DNA of 14,888 nt from Candidatus Eiseniibacteriota bacterium (GTDB lineage: Bacteria; Joyebacterota; Joyebacteria; Joyebacterales; Joyebacteraceae): contig DAOWCM010000019.1 in assembly GCA_030639555.1 (NCBI GenBank), positions 1 to 14,888 of the forward strand, given 5' to 3'. A program made the position numbers and the translations under genes. Numbering within the stretch: the first letter of the stretch is position 1; each line of letters opens with the position of its first letter. The notes under the pieces were generated by a model. The model searched no databases. It saw only the letters and a list, made by a program, of their open reading frames with translations, and was not told the origin of the DNA. Shown piece after piece: positions 1 to 7,059 of the stretch.

Positions 1-21
1 ATCACTCTGCGTGAGAGGACG

Positions 22-2583
22 CTACTGTGCACCCCGGGCTGACGCCCGCGACGCCGCCTCGACCTCCGCGACAAGCTCCTCGAACCGGTACGGCTTCTGG
101 ACGAAGCCGCATATCCCCTCCTCCGCGAACCTCCCGACGACCTCCTGCTCAGTGAATCCACTGGACAACACCACTCTGACGTCGTCGCGTATCTTACGCA
201 GCTCCTGGAACGTCTCCTCACCGCCCATCCTGGGCATCGTGAGGTCGAGAAGCACACAGGATATGTCGTCGCAGTGCTCGCGGTAGTAGTCAACCGCCTC
301 GCAGCCGTCAGCAGCACCGACGACGGCAAACCCCGCCTGCTCCAAGAGTCGCATCCCGATGTCGCGGACCGCGTCCTCGTCGTCTACCAGAAGCACGGTC
401 CCGCCCCCCTCGTTGCTCGTGACCTCCACGTCCTTCTCCGCCCGCACCACGGAGGCGCAGTTCCCCACGGGCAGAAGGACCGTGAACGTGGTCCCGCTTC
501 CTTCCCCGCTTGCCACCTTGATTGCACCCGAGTGACCACGGACGATGCCGAGCGCCGACGCGAGCCCCAGACCCCGTCCGGTGAACTTCGTGGAGAAGAA
601 GGGATCGAAGATCCTCTGCATCGTCTCGGGGTCCATGCCGCACCCGGTGTCACTGACCTCTATGAAGAGGTAGTCTCCCTCAGCCAGGTGGTCGTCGAGG
701 TAGGTCTCGCTGAGATAGGCACTGTCGCAGTCCCTGACGCCCGTGCGAAGTGTTACCACTCCCCCCTCGTCCCCGATCGAGTCGGACGCGTTCGTGACGA
801 GATTCAGCAGCACCTGATGGAGCTGAGTGACATCCGCCACGACCGGCGGAAGGCCGCGATGCAGGTCGTAGCTGAGCGCTACGTTCTTCGACACGGACAC
901 TTCCAGCAGGTTCCCGATCTCGCTTACGAGCACGTTCACATCCACCGCTTCAATCACGAAATTGCCCTTCCCCGAATAGGCCAGCATCTGGCGCGACAGA
1001 TCGGCCGCGCGCTCTGCGGACACTCTCGCCTCCGTGAAGCTCCGCGCGGCGGGCGACCGCTCCTCCACCTGCAGGAGCCCGAGTTCGATATTGCCAAGCA
1101 CACCGGTCAACAGGTTGTTGAAGTCGTGGGCTATCCCACCGGCAAGAACACCGAGGCTCTCCAGCTTCTGGGCGTGCCGGACCTGCGCTTCCAGCCGCTC
1201 TCTCTCCTCTTCGGCCAGCTTCCGCTCGATGGCCAACGCTATGTTGCCCGAGACGAACGTCATCACCTGGAAGTCGCTCTCCGAGTATGGAGAGCTCTCC
1301 TGGTAGCTCTGAACGACAACGACACCGATGACCTTGCCCGCGGCCTTGAGCGGGACACCGAGCCAGATGGCCGATGGGGCGCCTATCAGCTCGACCTCGC
1401 CCGAGTCGACCAGTCCCTGGAAGGCGGCCTCGTCTATCATCTGGGCCCTACCCAATCTGCGCACGTAGTCGGTCAGGCTCTTCTCGAGCGTGGCCGGCTG
1501 GATCTGTTCGCTGTCGTCGAATTGATCGACGTGGTACGGGAAGGTGTACTTGTCGATGTCCTCGTGGTAGAGGGCAACGTAGAAGTTGGTAGTGTCGATG
1601 AGTCTGCCGAGCTCGCGATGGATAGTTGCGAGGAGTTCTTCGAGGTTGCCGGACTCACTCACCGCCTGGGAGACGTTGAGGAGCACCGACTGCACGTCCT
1701 CGGCTTCTTTCCTCTCACTGATGTCCTGCACGGCGCCGTAGATGCGTGCTACCCGTCCGGTCTCCTCGTCCTTGACCGGCCTCGCGTAGTCGCGGACCCA
1801 CCTGGTGCTCCCGTCCTTGCATCTCAGACGGAAGTCGACGACGCTCGCCTTGCCCTCGAGGATCTCAGCAAGCTGCCGCTTCACGACTTCCGCGTCGGCG
1901 GGGTCGGCCGCAGCGGACCAGCCGCCGCCCGCTACGAACTCCTCCTCCGTGTATCCGGTCATCTCTGTGACCGCGCCTGTAACCCACTCCCGCGACAGCT
2001 CCCCGCTCGGACCCACGCGGAAGCCATAGGCGAAGTCGGATATCAGGCTGGAGACGACGCGATACCGCTCCTCGTTCTCACGCAGGGCCGCCTCCATTTG
2101 CCTGCTGGCCGAGATGTCCTGCACTGCACCGTAGATGCGCGCCACGCGACCGGTCTGCCCGTCCAGAACCGGCCTCGCGTAGTCACGCGTCCACCGGACC
2201 TCCCCGTCCTTGCGGATGATCCGGTAGTCGACCACTGACGACTCGCCCTTGAGCAGGTCGTCCAGCTGGCCCATCGCGATCGGCATGTCGTCGGGATGAA
2301 TGAACTCCTGCCACCGCCGTCCTCGCCAGAGCTCGTCGAAGGTGTAACCCGTCATCCGGACCAGGTCGCCGGCCGCCCACGGGTCGCACAGCTCGCCGTC
2401 CGGCCCCACACGAAATCCGTAGACGAAATCCGACACAAGGCTCGAGATGACGCGGCAGCGCTCCTCGATAGTGCGCGCGGGTTCGGCCGAATGCGCCTGC
2501 TCGGAGCCGTGGTCGCACTCGGGACAGCGCCCCCCGCTCGGTTCGCCCCGGCGCTCTTGCCTGTTCTCGTGCTCGTTGCCCAT
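22..2583 (-). CDS. Hybrid sensor histidine kinase, PAS-PAS-GAF-HisKA-HATPase-REC
   Basis: An 853-residue cytoplasmic hybrid histidine kinase, expected to autophosphorylate and pass phosphate to its own receiver. Domains in order: two PAS domains (about 41-158 and 172-290), GAF (about 297-455), a short coiled linker, HisKA with His486 in GGIAHDFNNLL, HATPase_c with Asn598 in the N box and DTG at 645-647, and a C-terminal REC (about 728-845) with acidic pair Asp734/Asp735, phospho-acceptor Asp780 in LLDLTMP and Lys830. I see no membrane segment or signal peptide, so the signal is probably cytoplasmic; the PAS/GAF ligand cannot be read. The two PAS domains are a clear internal duplication. The ATG at 2583 is preferred over a start 116 codons upstream because it has a GGGGGTGG-type ribosome site and avoids the DUF1028 gene, which ends 59 bp upstream. 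No output regulator gene follows inside the window. Family assignment is very secure; the exact start is fairly secure. Confidence 0.95.
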   Translation of the reverse strand: MGNEHENRQERRGEPSGGRCPECDHGSEQAHSAEPARTIEERCRVISSLVSDFVYGFRVGPDGELCDPWAAGDLVRMTGYTFDELWRGRRWQEFIHPDDMPIAMGQLDDLLKGESSVVDYRIIRKDGEVRWTRDYARPVLDGQTGRVARIYGAVQDISASRQMEAALRENEERYRVVSSLISDFAYGFRVGPSGELSREWVTGAVTEMTGYTEEEFVAGGGWSAAADPADAEVVKRQLAEILEGKASVVDFRLRCKDGSTRWVRDYARPVKDEETGRVARIYGAVQDISERKEAEDVQSVLLNVSQAVSESGNLEELLATIHRELGRLIDTTNFYVALYHEDIDKYTFPYHVDQFDDSEQIQPATLEKSLTDYVRRLGRAQMIDEAAFQGLVDSGEVELIGAPSAIWLGVPLKAAGKVIGVVVVQSYQESSPYSESDFQVMTFVSGNIALAIERKLAEEERERLEAQVRHAQKLESLGVLAGGIAHDFNNLLTGVLGNIELGLLQVEERSPAARSFTEARVSAERAADLSRQMLAYSGKGNFVIEAVDVNVLVSEIGNLLEVSVSKNVALSYDLHRGLPPVVADVTQLHQVLLNLVTNASDSIGDEGGVVTLRTGVRDCDSAYLSETYLDDHLAEGDYLFIEVSDTGCGMDPETMQRIFDPFFSTKFTGRGLGLASALGIVRGHSGAIKVASGEGSGTTFTVLLPVGNCASVVRAEKDVEVTSNEGGGTVLLVDDEDAVRDIGMRLLEQAGFAVVGAADGCEAVDYYREHCDDISCVLLDLTMPRMGGEETFQELRKIRDDVRVVLSSGFTEQEVVGRFAEEGICGFVQKPYRFEELVAEVEAASRASARGAQ

Positions 2584-2642
2584 TCCGGCAGCCACCCCCT
2601 GACACGGCCGGTCGCGGGGCCGGTCCGGGGCGGTGCCTGGAC

Positions 2643-3671
2643 TCAGTCCCCAGTTATCTCGAGAAACACGGAGTCCTCGTACAGCGGGTCGAAGTCCGTG
2701 TCCAGTCTGGCCCTCGGTCCCAGCGCCTCGTCGATGTCGACCGCGGCCCTGAGCTCCTCCAGCGCCTCGTCGCGCCTGCCCGCTTTCGAGAAGTAGCACG
2801 CCAGGTGGTAGTGCGGCTCCCCGTTCTCCGGTGTCAGCGCGATGGCCTCCCGCCCGACGGCGAAGGCCCTGTCCCACTCGCCCTCCTCGCAGAGCCTGTA
2901 GCCCTCGAGGATGAGCGCCCACTCCTTCCACATATCGAAGATCCGTCTGAGCTCCGCTATTGGATCTTCGTGATCGTCCACCCTGAGGTCGCAGTAGACG
3001 TCGTTGTACCCGCCGTAGCCGCCACCCTCACGCACTATCAGCATCGCGGCGGACTGCATGCCTCTCGAATCACCGCCGGCCGCCTGCCCGGCCTCGAGCG
3101 CCCGCATCAGGCGTTCCCCGAGAATACCCTCGGCCTCTCGAAACGCCCCGGCCATCGCGGCGACCGTCTCTTCACTGACCAGGATGTTCCCCTGAGCCGT
3201 GAAGTTCTTACCCGTCTCGTGCCCCGCCCATTCCATGCACTCTACGCCGGTGTAGGCGTGCGAGTTCCCACCTGCGTCAACGACACCCACCTGTCGCTGC
3301 GCGGCGTCCGGGTCGCGGACGAGCAGGCTCTCCATCACAGCTTCGACGCTCATCCCGTTCTCGAGCATCGCCAGCCCGAGCGGGCCGAACGTCGTATTCC
3401 CGTACGCCTGCGACGCTATGGCGCCGACGCCCGACTTCGCCCAGGGTACCACGGAGCCGACGGCGAAGAACTTGGACTGGACGGCGACACCGAGATCTCC
3501 GGTCGCCGGGTCGTATCCCACGATCGAGAATGTCGCGACCGGCTCCACCGCGGCCGCCGTGTCGAATGAGGGCGGCGCAAGAACGCACACCGCCGCAAGA
3601 GCCAGCGCGGCCAGAACCGGAATACTGGTTCTACTGATGCAAATGTGGGGCCACATTCCTGAATCAGCCAT
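2643..3671 (-). CDS. Secreted DUF1028 family protein with C-terminal TPR-like region
   Basis: A 342-residue protein. Residues 12-42 form a signal peptide-like hydrophobic stretch ending in alanines, so export is predicted. Residues about 45-245 match DUF1028, with the family signature TFSIVGYDPATGDLGVAVQS followed by KFFAVGSVVPWA and a GVGAIASQAYGN segment. The family is thought to adopt an Ntn-hydrolase-like fold, but its reaction is not established to my knowledge; Thr47 near the mature N terminus is only a candidate nucleophile. Residues about 250-340 read as TPR-like helices (WALILEGYRLCEEGEWDRAF, then HYHLACYFSKAGRRDEALEE), which suggests protein-protein contact. The start at 3671 has an AGGGGGT ribosome site 8 bases upstream and overlaps the stop of the nucleotidyltransferase gene by 8 bases, so the two are probably translationally coupled. 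A second in-frame ATG at 3656 would give a shorter signal peptide. Family assignment is secure, function unknown. Confidence 0.9.
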   Translation of the reverse strand: MADSGMWPHICISRTSIPVLAALALAAVCVLAPPSFDTAAAVEPVATFSIVGYDPATGDLGVAVQSKFFAVGSVVPWAKSGVGAIASQAYGNTTFGPLGLAMLENGMSVEAVMESLLVRDPDAAQRQVGVVDAGGNSHAYTGVECMEWAGHETGKNFTAQGNILVSEETVAAMAGAFREAEGILGERLMRALEAGQAAGGDSRGMQSAAMLIVREGGGYGGYNDVYCDLRVDDHEDPIAELRRIFDMWKEWALILEGYRLCEEGEWDRAFAVGREAIALTPENGEPHYHLACYFSKAGRRDEALEELRAAVDIDEALGPRARLDTDFDPLYEDSVFLEITGD

Positions 3672-4494
3672 CGTCTTCTACCCCCTTCGCGCGAGCTGCG
3701 GCACGCTCGATATCGTCAGTGAACGGTCCATCATTTATCGCCTCGAGAACCTCGTGCAGCCAGCGCTCCGCGCGCTCGCGTTTCGCGGCCAGCTCGCCAG
3801 CATCTGCAACGAAGAAGAGCTCGGCGAGGCGCGTGACGTCCTCCTCCGGGAAGTCGTAGTGGACGTAGCGTGTGTGGAAGTTGTGGCGCGTCGGGTCGTG
3901 CAGGATCCGCAGCGCCTGGACCAGAGGGCGAAGTGTGTACGACTGATAGAAGGCAGCGGCCTCTATGATGTTCCCCCTGTTGAGCTCCTTCTCGGTCAGC
4001 ACGCGGAAGAGATCAAACAGCACCCTGAGCTCGCCCACCCTCCCCCTGAGTGTCGCGGCCAGGGCCTCCGCGTCGAACGGGTCGAACTGGACGACGCCGG
4101 TCTTGTCGAAGTAGACGAAGGGCCGCCCGTGAACCTCGGGCTGGAGGAATTTGTCCTCCGCGCTCGCCTTCAGCACCACGAAGTCCAGCAGGAGGAAGGG
4201 ACTCGCTTGTTCTAACCTGTAGAAGGCCTGGGAATGCCCGTGCCAGGTCGGCTCCGGCAGACGGTACTTCAGGTCTATCGGTGACAGCCCCCGAAGCGTG
4301 TCCTCCACGACGGTGAAAACGTCCTCAACACGTTCGTCATCGGACGCGACCTGAAGGTCTATGTCCGACCAATCGTCCACCCGGTCGAACGCGATCGCAC
4401 CGGCCTCCCACATCGCCTGAACGTGGTCCAGGGGCTCGAGCGCTCCGCGCAGCGCCGACAGAACGTCGTCGCGACCCACGGCGTATTGTGGCAC
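3664..4494 (-). CDS. Nucleotidyltransferase-like protein with atypical GS motif
   Basis: A 276-residue soluble protein. Residues 32-48 read AIAFDRVDDWSDIDLQV, the shape of the nucleotidyltransferase (MNT/aminoglycoside adenylyltransferase-like) active site, with metal-binding aspartates Asp44 and Asp46; a third acidic residue is plausibly Asp104 in LLLDFVV. The usual Gly-Ser before this motif is replaced by Gly-Ala (GAIAF), so activity may be altered. The second half (about 140-276) is helical and may be a substrate or partner domain; it is not one I can name. A small-molecule or protein nucleotidylation role is possible but the substrate is not visible. The start is GTG at 4494 with AGGAGG 6 bases upstream. 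It lies 76 bp after the DUF6642 gene and overlaps the DUF1028 gene by 8 bases. The fold call is fairly secure; the function is not. Confidence 0.75.
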   Translation of the reverse strand: MPQYAVGRDDVLSALRGALEPLDHVQAMWEAGAIAFDRVDDWSDIDLQVASDDERVEDVFTVVEDTLRGLSPIDLKYRLPEPTWHGHSQAFYRLEQASPFLLLDFVVLKASAEDKFLQPEVHGRPFVYFDKTGVVQFDPFDAEALAATLRGRVGELRVLFDLFRVLTEKELNRGNIIEAAAFYQSYTLRPLVQALRILHDPTRHNFHTRYVHYDFPEEDVTRLAELFFVADAGELAAKRERAERWLHEVLEAINDGPFTDDIERAAARAKGVEDDG

Positions 4495-4570
4495 GGGCTG
4501 CCTCCTGAGTGTCGTCTGATTCGGGCTGAACGAGCAGCGGGCATCGTGTTCTGCCTGGGAAGGTGGCGCC

Positions 4571-5161
4571 TCAGCGGTCCAGATCCTTCACGGTCACGAT
4601 GCTGAAGTTGAGATCCTTGAACGAACGGGCGATCTCGGTGGCGGCGCGGTCTATCGCCTCCGCCCCTCGCCCGGAAAACTCGTTCTTCTGTATCTGAGAG
4701 AACAGAAGCAGCTCAAACGCGGTGGAGCGAAGCCAGTCGACATCGACGCGGTACCCGCAGACGGCGAGAGCCTCTGTCTTCTCGAGGAATCGCCGCAGCT
4801 CCCGCTTCGCGATCCGGAGGGTGCTGCAGGATGAGAACACGATGATGCGATTCGCGCACTTCCCGGCCAGGAGGTCCGCCAACGCGCCGACGGAGTACGC
4901 GTCCTTCCCGACCTTTATCCCGCTCTGACTCCCGTGGCTGGCAATGTACAGAATGGGGTACCCGTCGTACCGCTTCTGCATCCATTTCTTGACGTAGAAC
5001 TCGAACTCCTGGTGCGTGGCCGCGTCCATGTGTATGTAGGCGATGAGCGCGTTGAGATTCAGCAGGTCGAGCAGTGGCTCCACGCTCGAGCTGACGCGCA
5101 GGTCCGGGTCCCACAGTCCCTCGATACAGAAGATGCCTTTTGTCTGACCGCGTTTTCTCAA
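4571..5161 (-). CDS. DUF6642-type caspase/CHAT-like protein
   Basis: A 196-residue soluble protein resembling DUF6642, a compact family related to CHAT/caspase-fold cysteine peptidases. It opens with KGIFCIEGLWD. The putative catalytic His76 lies in PILYIASHGSQSG and Cys112 in IIVFSSCSTLR, each after a hydrophobic strand, as expected for a caspase-type His/Cys dyad. Between and after them come an amphipathic helix (KKWMQKRYDGYP) and the segment ALAVCGYRVDVDWLRSTAFE. No signal peptide or membrane segment is visible. The start is TTG at 5161, inside a TTGA overlap with the stop of the upstream YihY gene; AAGGGGAG 5 bases before it supports the start, and no better ATG exists before the conserved N terminus. 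Proteolytic activity and substrate are unproven. Coupling to a membrane protein and position before a nucleotidyltransferase are the interesting context. Family recognition is from memory of its motifs and moderately secure. Confidence 0.78.
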   Translation of the reverse strand: MRKRGQTKGIFCIEGLWDPDLRVSSSVEPLLDLLNLNALIAYIHMDAATHQEFEFYVKKWMQKRYDGYPILYIASHGSQSGIKVGKDAYSVGALADLLAGKCANRIIVFSSCSTLRIAKRELRRFLEKTEALAVCGYRVDVDWLRSTAFELLLFSQIQKNEFSGRGAEAIDRAATEIARSFKDLNFSIVTVKDLDR

Positions 5162-6075
5162 GAGCTCTCCCCTTCGTGCTCGGAGGTGCGCTCGCCGTCC
5201 GCCGGGTCCCCGGACTGCGTCGTCCCCTCTTCCTCCTCGATAATCGCGTGTCGCGTGTTCGCGGCTATCGCAGCCCCGACGTGCGCGCCGCCCAGCACGA
5301 TGAGACTCGCGATGTAGACCCAGGACAGGAGCGCCAGGAACGCCCCGAGCGAACCGTAGATGAGGTTGTAGCGGGCCAGGCCACTGGCGAGGAAGCGCGT
5401 GAACAGGGTGGTCGCCCCCCAGAGGGCCAGCGACGCCGTCGCCGCCCCGGCGAGCGCTTCACGCCAGAGCACGCTTGTCCTCGGGAGCCACCTGTACAGC
5501 ATCGTCAGCATTACGAGTACGAAGACCGAGAGGGCCGCCGCCGATGGGATGGGAATCAGGTCCAGCGCCCACGCCGCAGCACGTTGTGCAACCTCCCAGT
5601 CACGGGGCAGGTTCACCAGTGCCTTCGCCACCAGGTAGAGCAGCACGACCGCGCCGAGACACGCAACGATGAGCAGCGCGAGGAGGCGCTCGCCGAACAG
5701 GTTCCGTCGTCGCGCCATAGGCCACGCGCGGTTGAGATTCCGCACGAGCGTCGAGAACGCGCTTGTCGAGGCCCAGACCAGCCCTATGGCGCTGAGGCCA
5801 CCGACTGCTCCGCGGGCCCGCACCACCGCCAGGACGTTCTGCTGGATCAACTCCCGGGAGACCGGCATGAAGCGCAGCACCGCCTCGAGCAGCCGTTCCT
5901 GGGCGTCAGCGGTCTCGAGGAACCTGCTGCCCACGGCGACCAGGATGAGCAGGAGTGGGAACATGGAAAAAACCGCGTAGAAACCGATACTCGCAGCGGC
6001 CTCGGGGCAGCGCTCATGCCCCAGGCGGTGGAACACCGTCATGAGCACTCGGAAACTCGCCCGCAGAAATCGCAT
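5158..6075 (-). CDS. YihY/BrkB family inner membrane protein
   Basis: A 305-residue integral membrane protein of the YihY/virulence factor BrkB family (formerly mislabelled ribonuclease BN). About six membrane segments are visible, near residues 28-48, 90-112, 131-153, 176-197, 206-228 and 240-270. Family landmarks include AAASIGFYAVFSMFPLLLIL near the N terminus, WASTSAFSTLVRNLNRAW, and the C-terminal YGSLGAFLALLSWVYIASLI segment. The cytoplasmic tail after residue 279 is acidic and polar, longer than the core needs. The molecular role of the family is not settled; transport or envelope functions have been suggested. The ATG at 6075 has an AGGGGAG ribosome site. Its TGA stop overlaps the TTG start of the DUF6642 gene as TTGA, so the two are probably made together. 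A two-helix membrane protein gene lies 59 bp upstream. Confidence 0.93.
   Translation of the reverse strand: MRFLRASFRVLMTVFHRLGHERCPEAAASIGFYAVFSMFPLLLILVAVGSRFLETADAQERLLEAVLRFMPVSRELIQQNVLAVVRARGAVGGLSAIGLVWASTSAFSTLVRNLNRAWPMARRRNLFGERLLALLIVACLGAVVLLYLVAKALVNLPRDWEVAQRAAAWALDLIPIPSAAALSVFVLVMLTMLYRWLPRTSVLWREALAGAATASLALWGATTLFTRFLASGLARYNLIYGSLGAFLALLSWVYIASLIVLGGAHVGAAIAANTRHAIIEEEEGTTQSGDPADGERTSEHEGESS
5167..5174 (-). promoter_or_regulatory. Shine-Dalgarno site supporting a TTG start
   Basis: AAGGGGAG on the minus strand within the last codons of the YihY gene, 5 bases before the TTG at 5159-5161. It supports the TTG start of the DUF6642 gene. Confidence 0.65.
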
Positions 6076-6134
6076 CGGCTCCCCTGTCCGTTTCTCACGT
6101 TCCGCTCGCTGGAGCGGCCTCGCCGCCGGGCGCC

Positions 6135-6533
6135 CTAGCTTCCTGAGGAATCCCCCGACGCCATGTCCTCCAGGCGCCGGACCGACTTGGTTATCTCGTT
6201 GAGACGAAACTCAATGGAATTGAGGATCCAGAACTGGAAGTGCTCGACCCTGGCCTGCTTGTGGATCATCCAGATGATCTTCACCGACACCAGCAGTACA
6301 CCGAGCTCTATGGAAAAGAGCGGCGGCAGCGGCATGTCGATACCGAAGAGATGACGGAAGATATCGGCGAGGAGCAGGAACGCTATCGCCGCGAGGAAGG
6401 CGACGTTGAGAACGCGATCACGCCTGCTCGAGGCGATACCACCGATCTGGCCCACGAGGGCACGTATCTTCTCCTTCTCCTCCCGGAACTGCTCCAGCTC
6501 CTCCTGAAGAACCGCGGTGTCCGTAGGTGTCAT
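6135..6533 (-). CDS. Small two-helix membrane protein with N-terminal coiled coil
   Basis: A 132-residue protein I cannot assign to a named family. Residues 7-35 form a charged heptad-like helix (EELEQFREEKEKIRALVGQI). Two membrane segments follow at about 41-63 and 70-90, with a short loop containing MPLPP. After them comes an amphipathic helix (about 93-125, HFQFWILNSIEFRLNEI) ending in a Gly/Ser-rich tail. The layout suggests an inner-membrane scaffold or sensor with both ends in the cytoplasm. The ATG at 6533 is chosen because GGAGGT stands 5 bases upstream and because the longer open frame to 6908 would lie inside the FTR gene and has a non-coding-like arginine/serine-rich composition. 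It starts 22 bp after the FTR-rubredoxin gene and ends 59 bp before yihY. Confidence 0.8.
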   Translation of the reverse strand: MTPTDTAVLQEELEQFREEKEKIRALVGQIGGIASSRRDRVLNVAFLAAIAFLLLADIFRHLFGIDMPLPPLFSIELGVLLVSVKIIWMIHKQARVEHFQFWILNSIEFRLNEITKSVRRLEDMASGDSSGS

Positions 6534-6555
6534 GCCTGACCTCCGTGCTCCAACG

Positions 6556-7059
6556 TCAGCAGTTCCAGAACCGCTCGAATCGCTCCCGAGACGCCTTGCA
6601 GATGGGACAGGTCTCCGGTGGCTCCTCTCGCGCACACAGATACCCGCACACCCTGCAGCGCCAGACCGGCATGCTGCCCGCAGCACCCGGAGCGCTGCCC
6701 TTCGCTCGCTCTTGCTCCGGAGGCCGTCTCTCCGGGATGGGGCCGAGTTCACGCTTCCCGTCCAGCACCTCCTGTGACACGTAGAGCGCGCAGTAGCAGG
6801 TCCCCCACTCCGTGAGGTCGGCATCGCGATAGTCACACGGACAAACAATGTCCAGGTCCAGGGCGGCATCTCCCGAGCCCAGACGGCACGGACAGCTCCT
6901 GTACCCAAAGCGCGCCTCGTTCACGAGTAGACCCTCGGCGAGTGCCTCCGTGAACTCGACATCGGCGTTCAGGTGGTAACCTGACGCCTCCGCATCGCGG
7001 TCCAGCTCGGCTCGAAGGGACTTCACGCTCTCAGCCGGGATTCCCGAGTCATCGCTCAA
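6556..7059 (-). CDS. Ferredoxin:disulfide reductase (FTR beta-like) with C-terminal rubredoxin domain
   Basis: A 167-residue cytoplasmic redox protein. The N-terminal part (about 10-112) is the ferredoxin:thioredoxin reductase catalytic fold: Cys56/Cys58 in SCPCRLGSGD, Cys73/Cys75 in IVCPCDYRD and Cys88/Cys90 in GTCYCALYV, together supplying the 4Fe-4S ligands and the active-site disulfide. The spacing (14 and 12 residues) is the archaeal/anaerobe type, not the plant type. After a charged linker, residues 132-162 form a rubredoxin-like domain with Cys135/Cys138 and Cys151/Cys154 (WRCRVCGY and CPIC). This matches the architecture known as ferredoxin:disulfide reductase in some methanogens and bacteria, which passes ferredoxin electrons to thioredoxin- or glutaredoxin-like partners. 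The start is TTG at 7059 within a TTGA overlap of the glutaredoxin stop, with a perfect AAGGAGGT 9 bases upstream. The neighbouring glutaredoxin is the obvious candidate substrate. Confidence 0.92.
   Translation of the reverse strand: MSDDSGIPAESVKSLRAELDRDAEASGYHLNADVEFTEALAEGLLVNEARFGYRSCPCRLGSGDAALDLDIVCPCDYRDADLTEWGTCYCALYVSQEVLDGKRELGPIPERRPPEQERAKGSAPGAAGSMPVWRCRVCGYLCAREEPPETCPICKASRERFERFWNC

Noticed and set aside
274..2238. A 654-codon plus-strand open frame
   Set aside because: It lies wholly antisense to the hybrid kinase, whose motifs are intact; long antisense frames are common in GC-rich genes. No recognisable motif or ribosome site.
2584..2931. Longer N terminus for the hybrid kinase
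   Set aside because: The added residues overlap the DUF1028 coding region and read as Gly/Arg-rich shadow; a good ribosome site precedes the ATG at 2583.
5140..6138. A 332-codon plus-strand open frame
   Set aside because: Antisense to the YihY gene, with an Arg/Glu/Pro/His-rich product that matches no fold.
6534..6908. Longer N terminus for the 132-residue membrane protein
   Set aside because: It lies inside the FTR-rubredoxin gene in another frame and has Arg/Ser-rich shadow composition; GGAGGT supports 6533.
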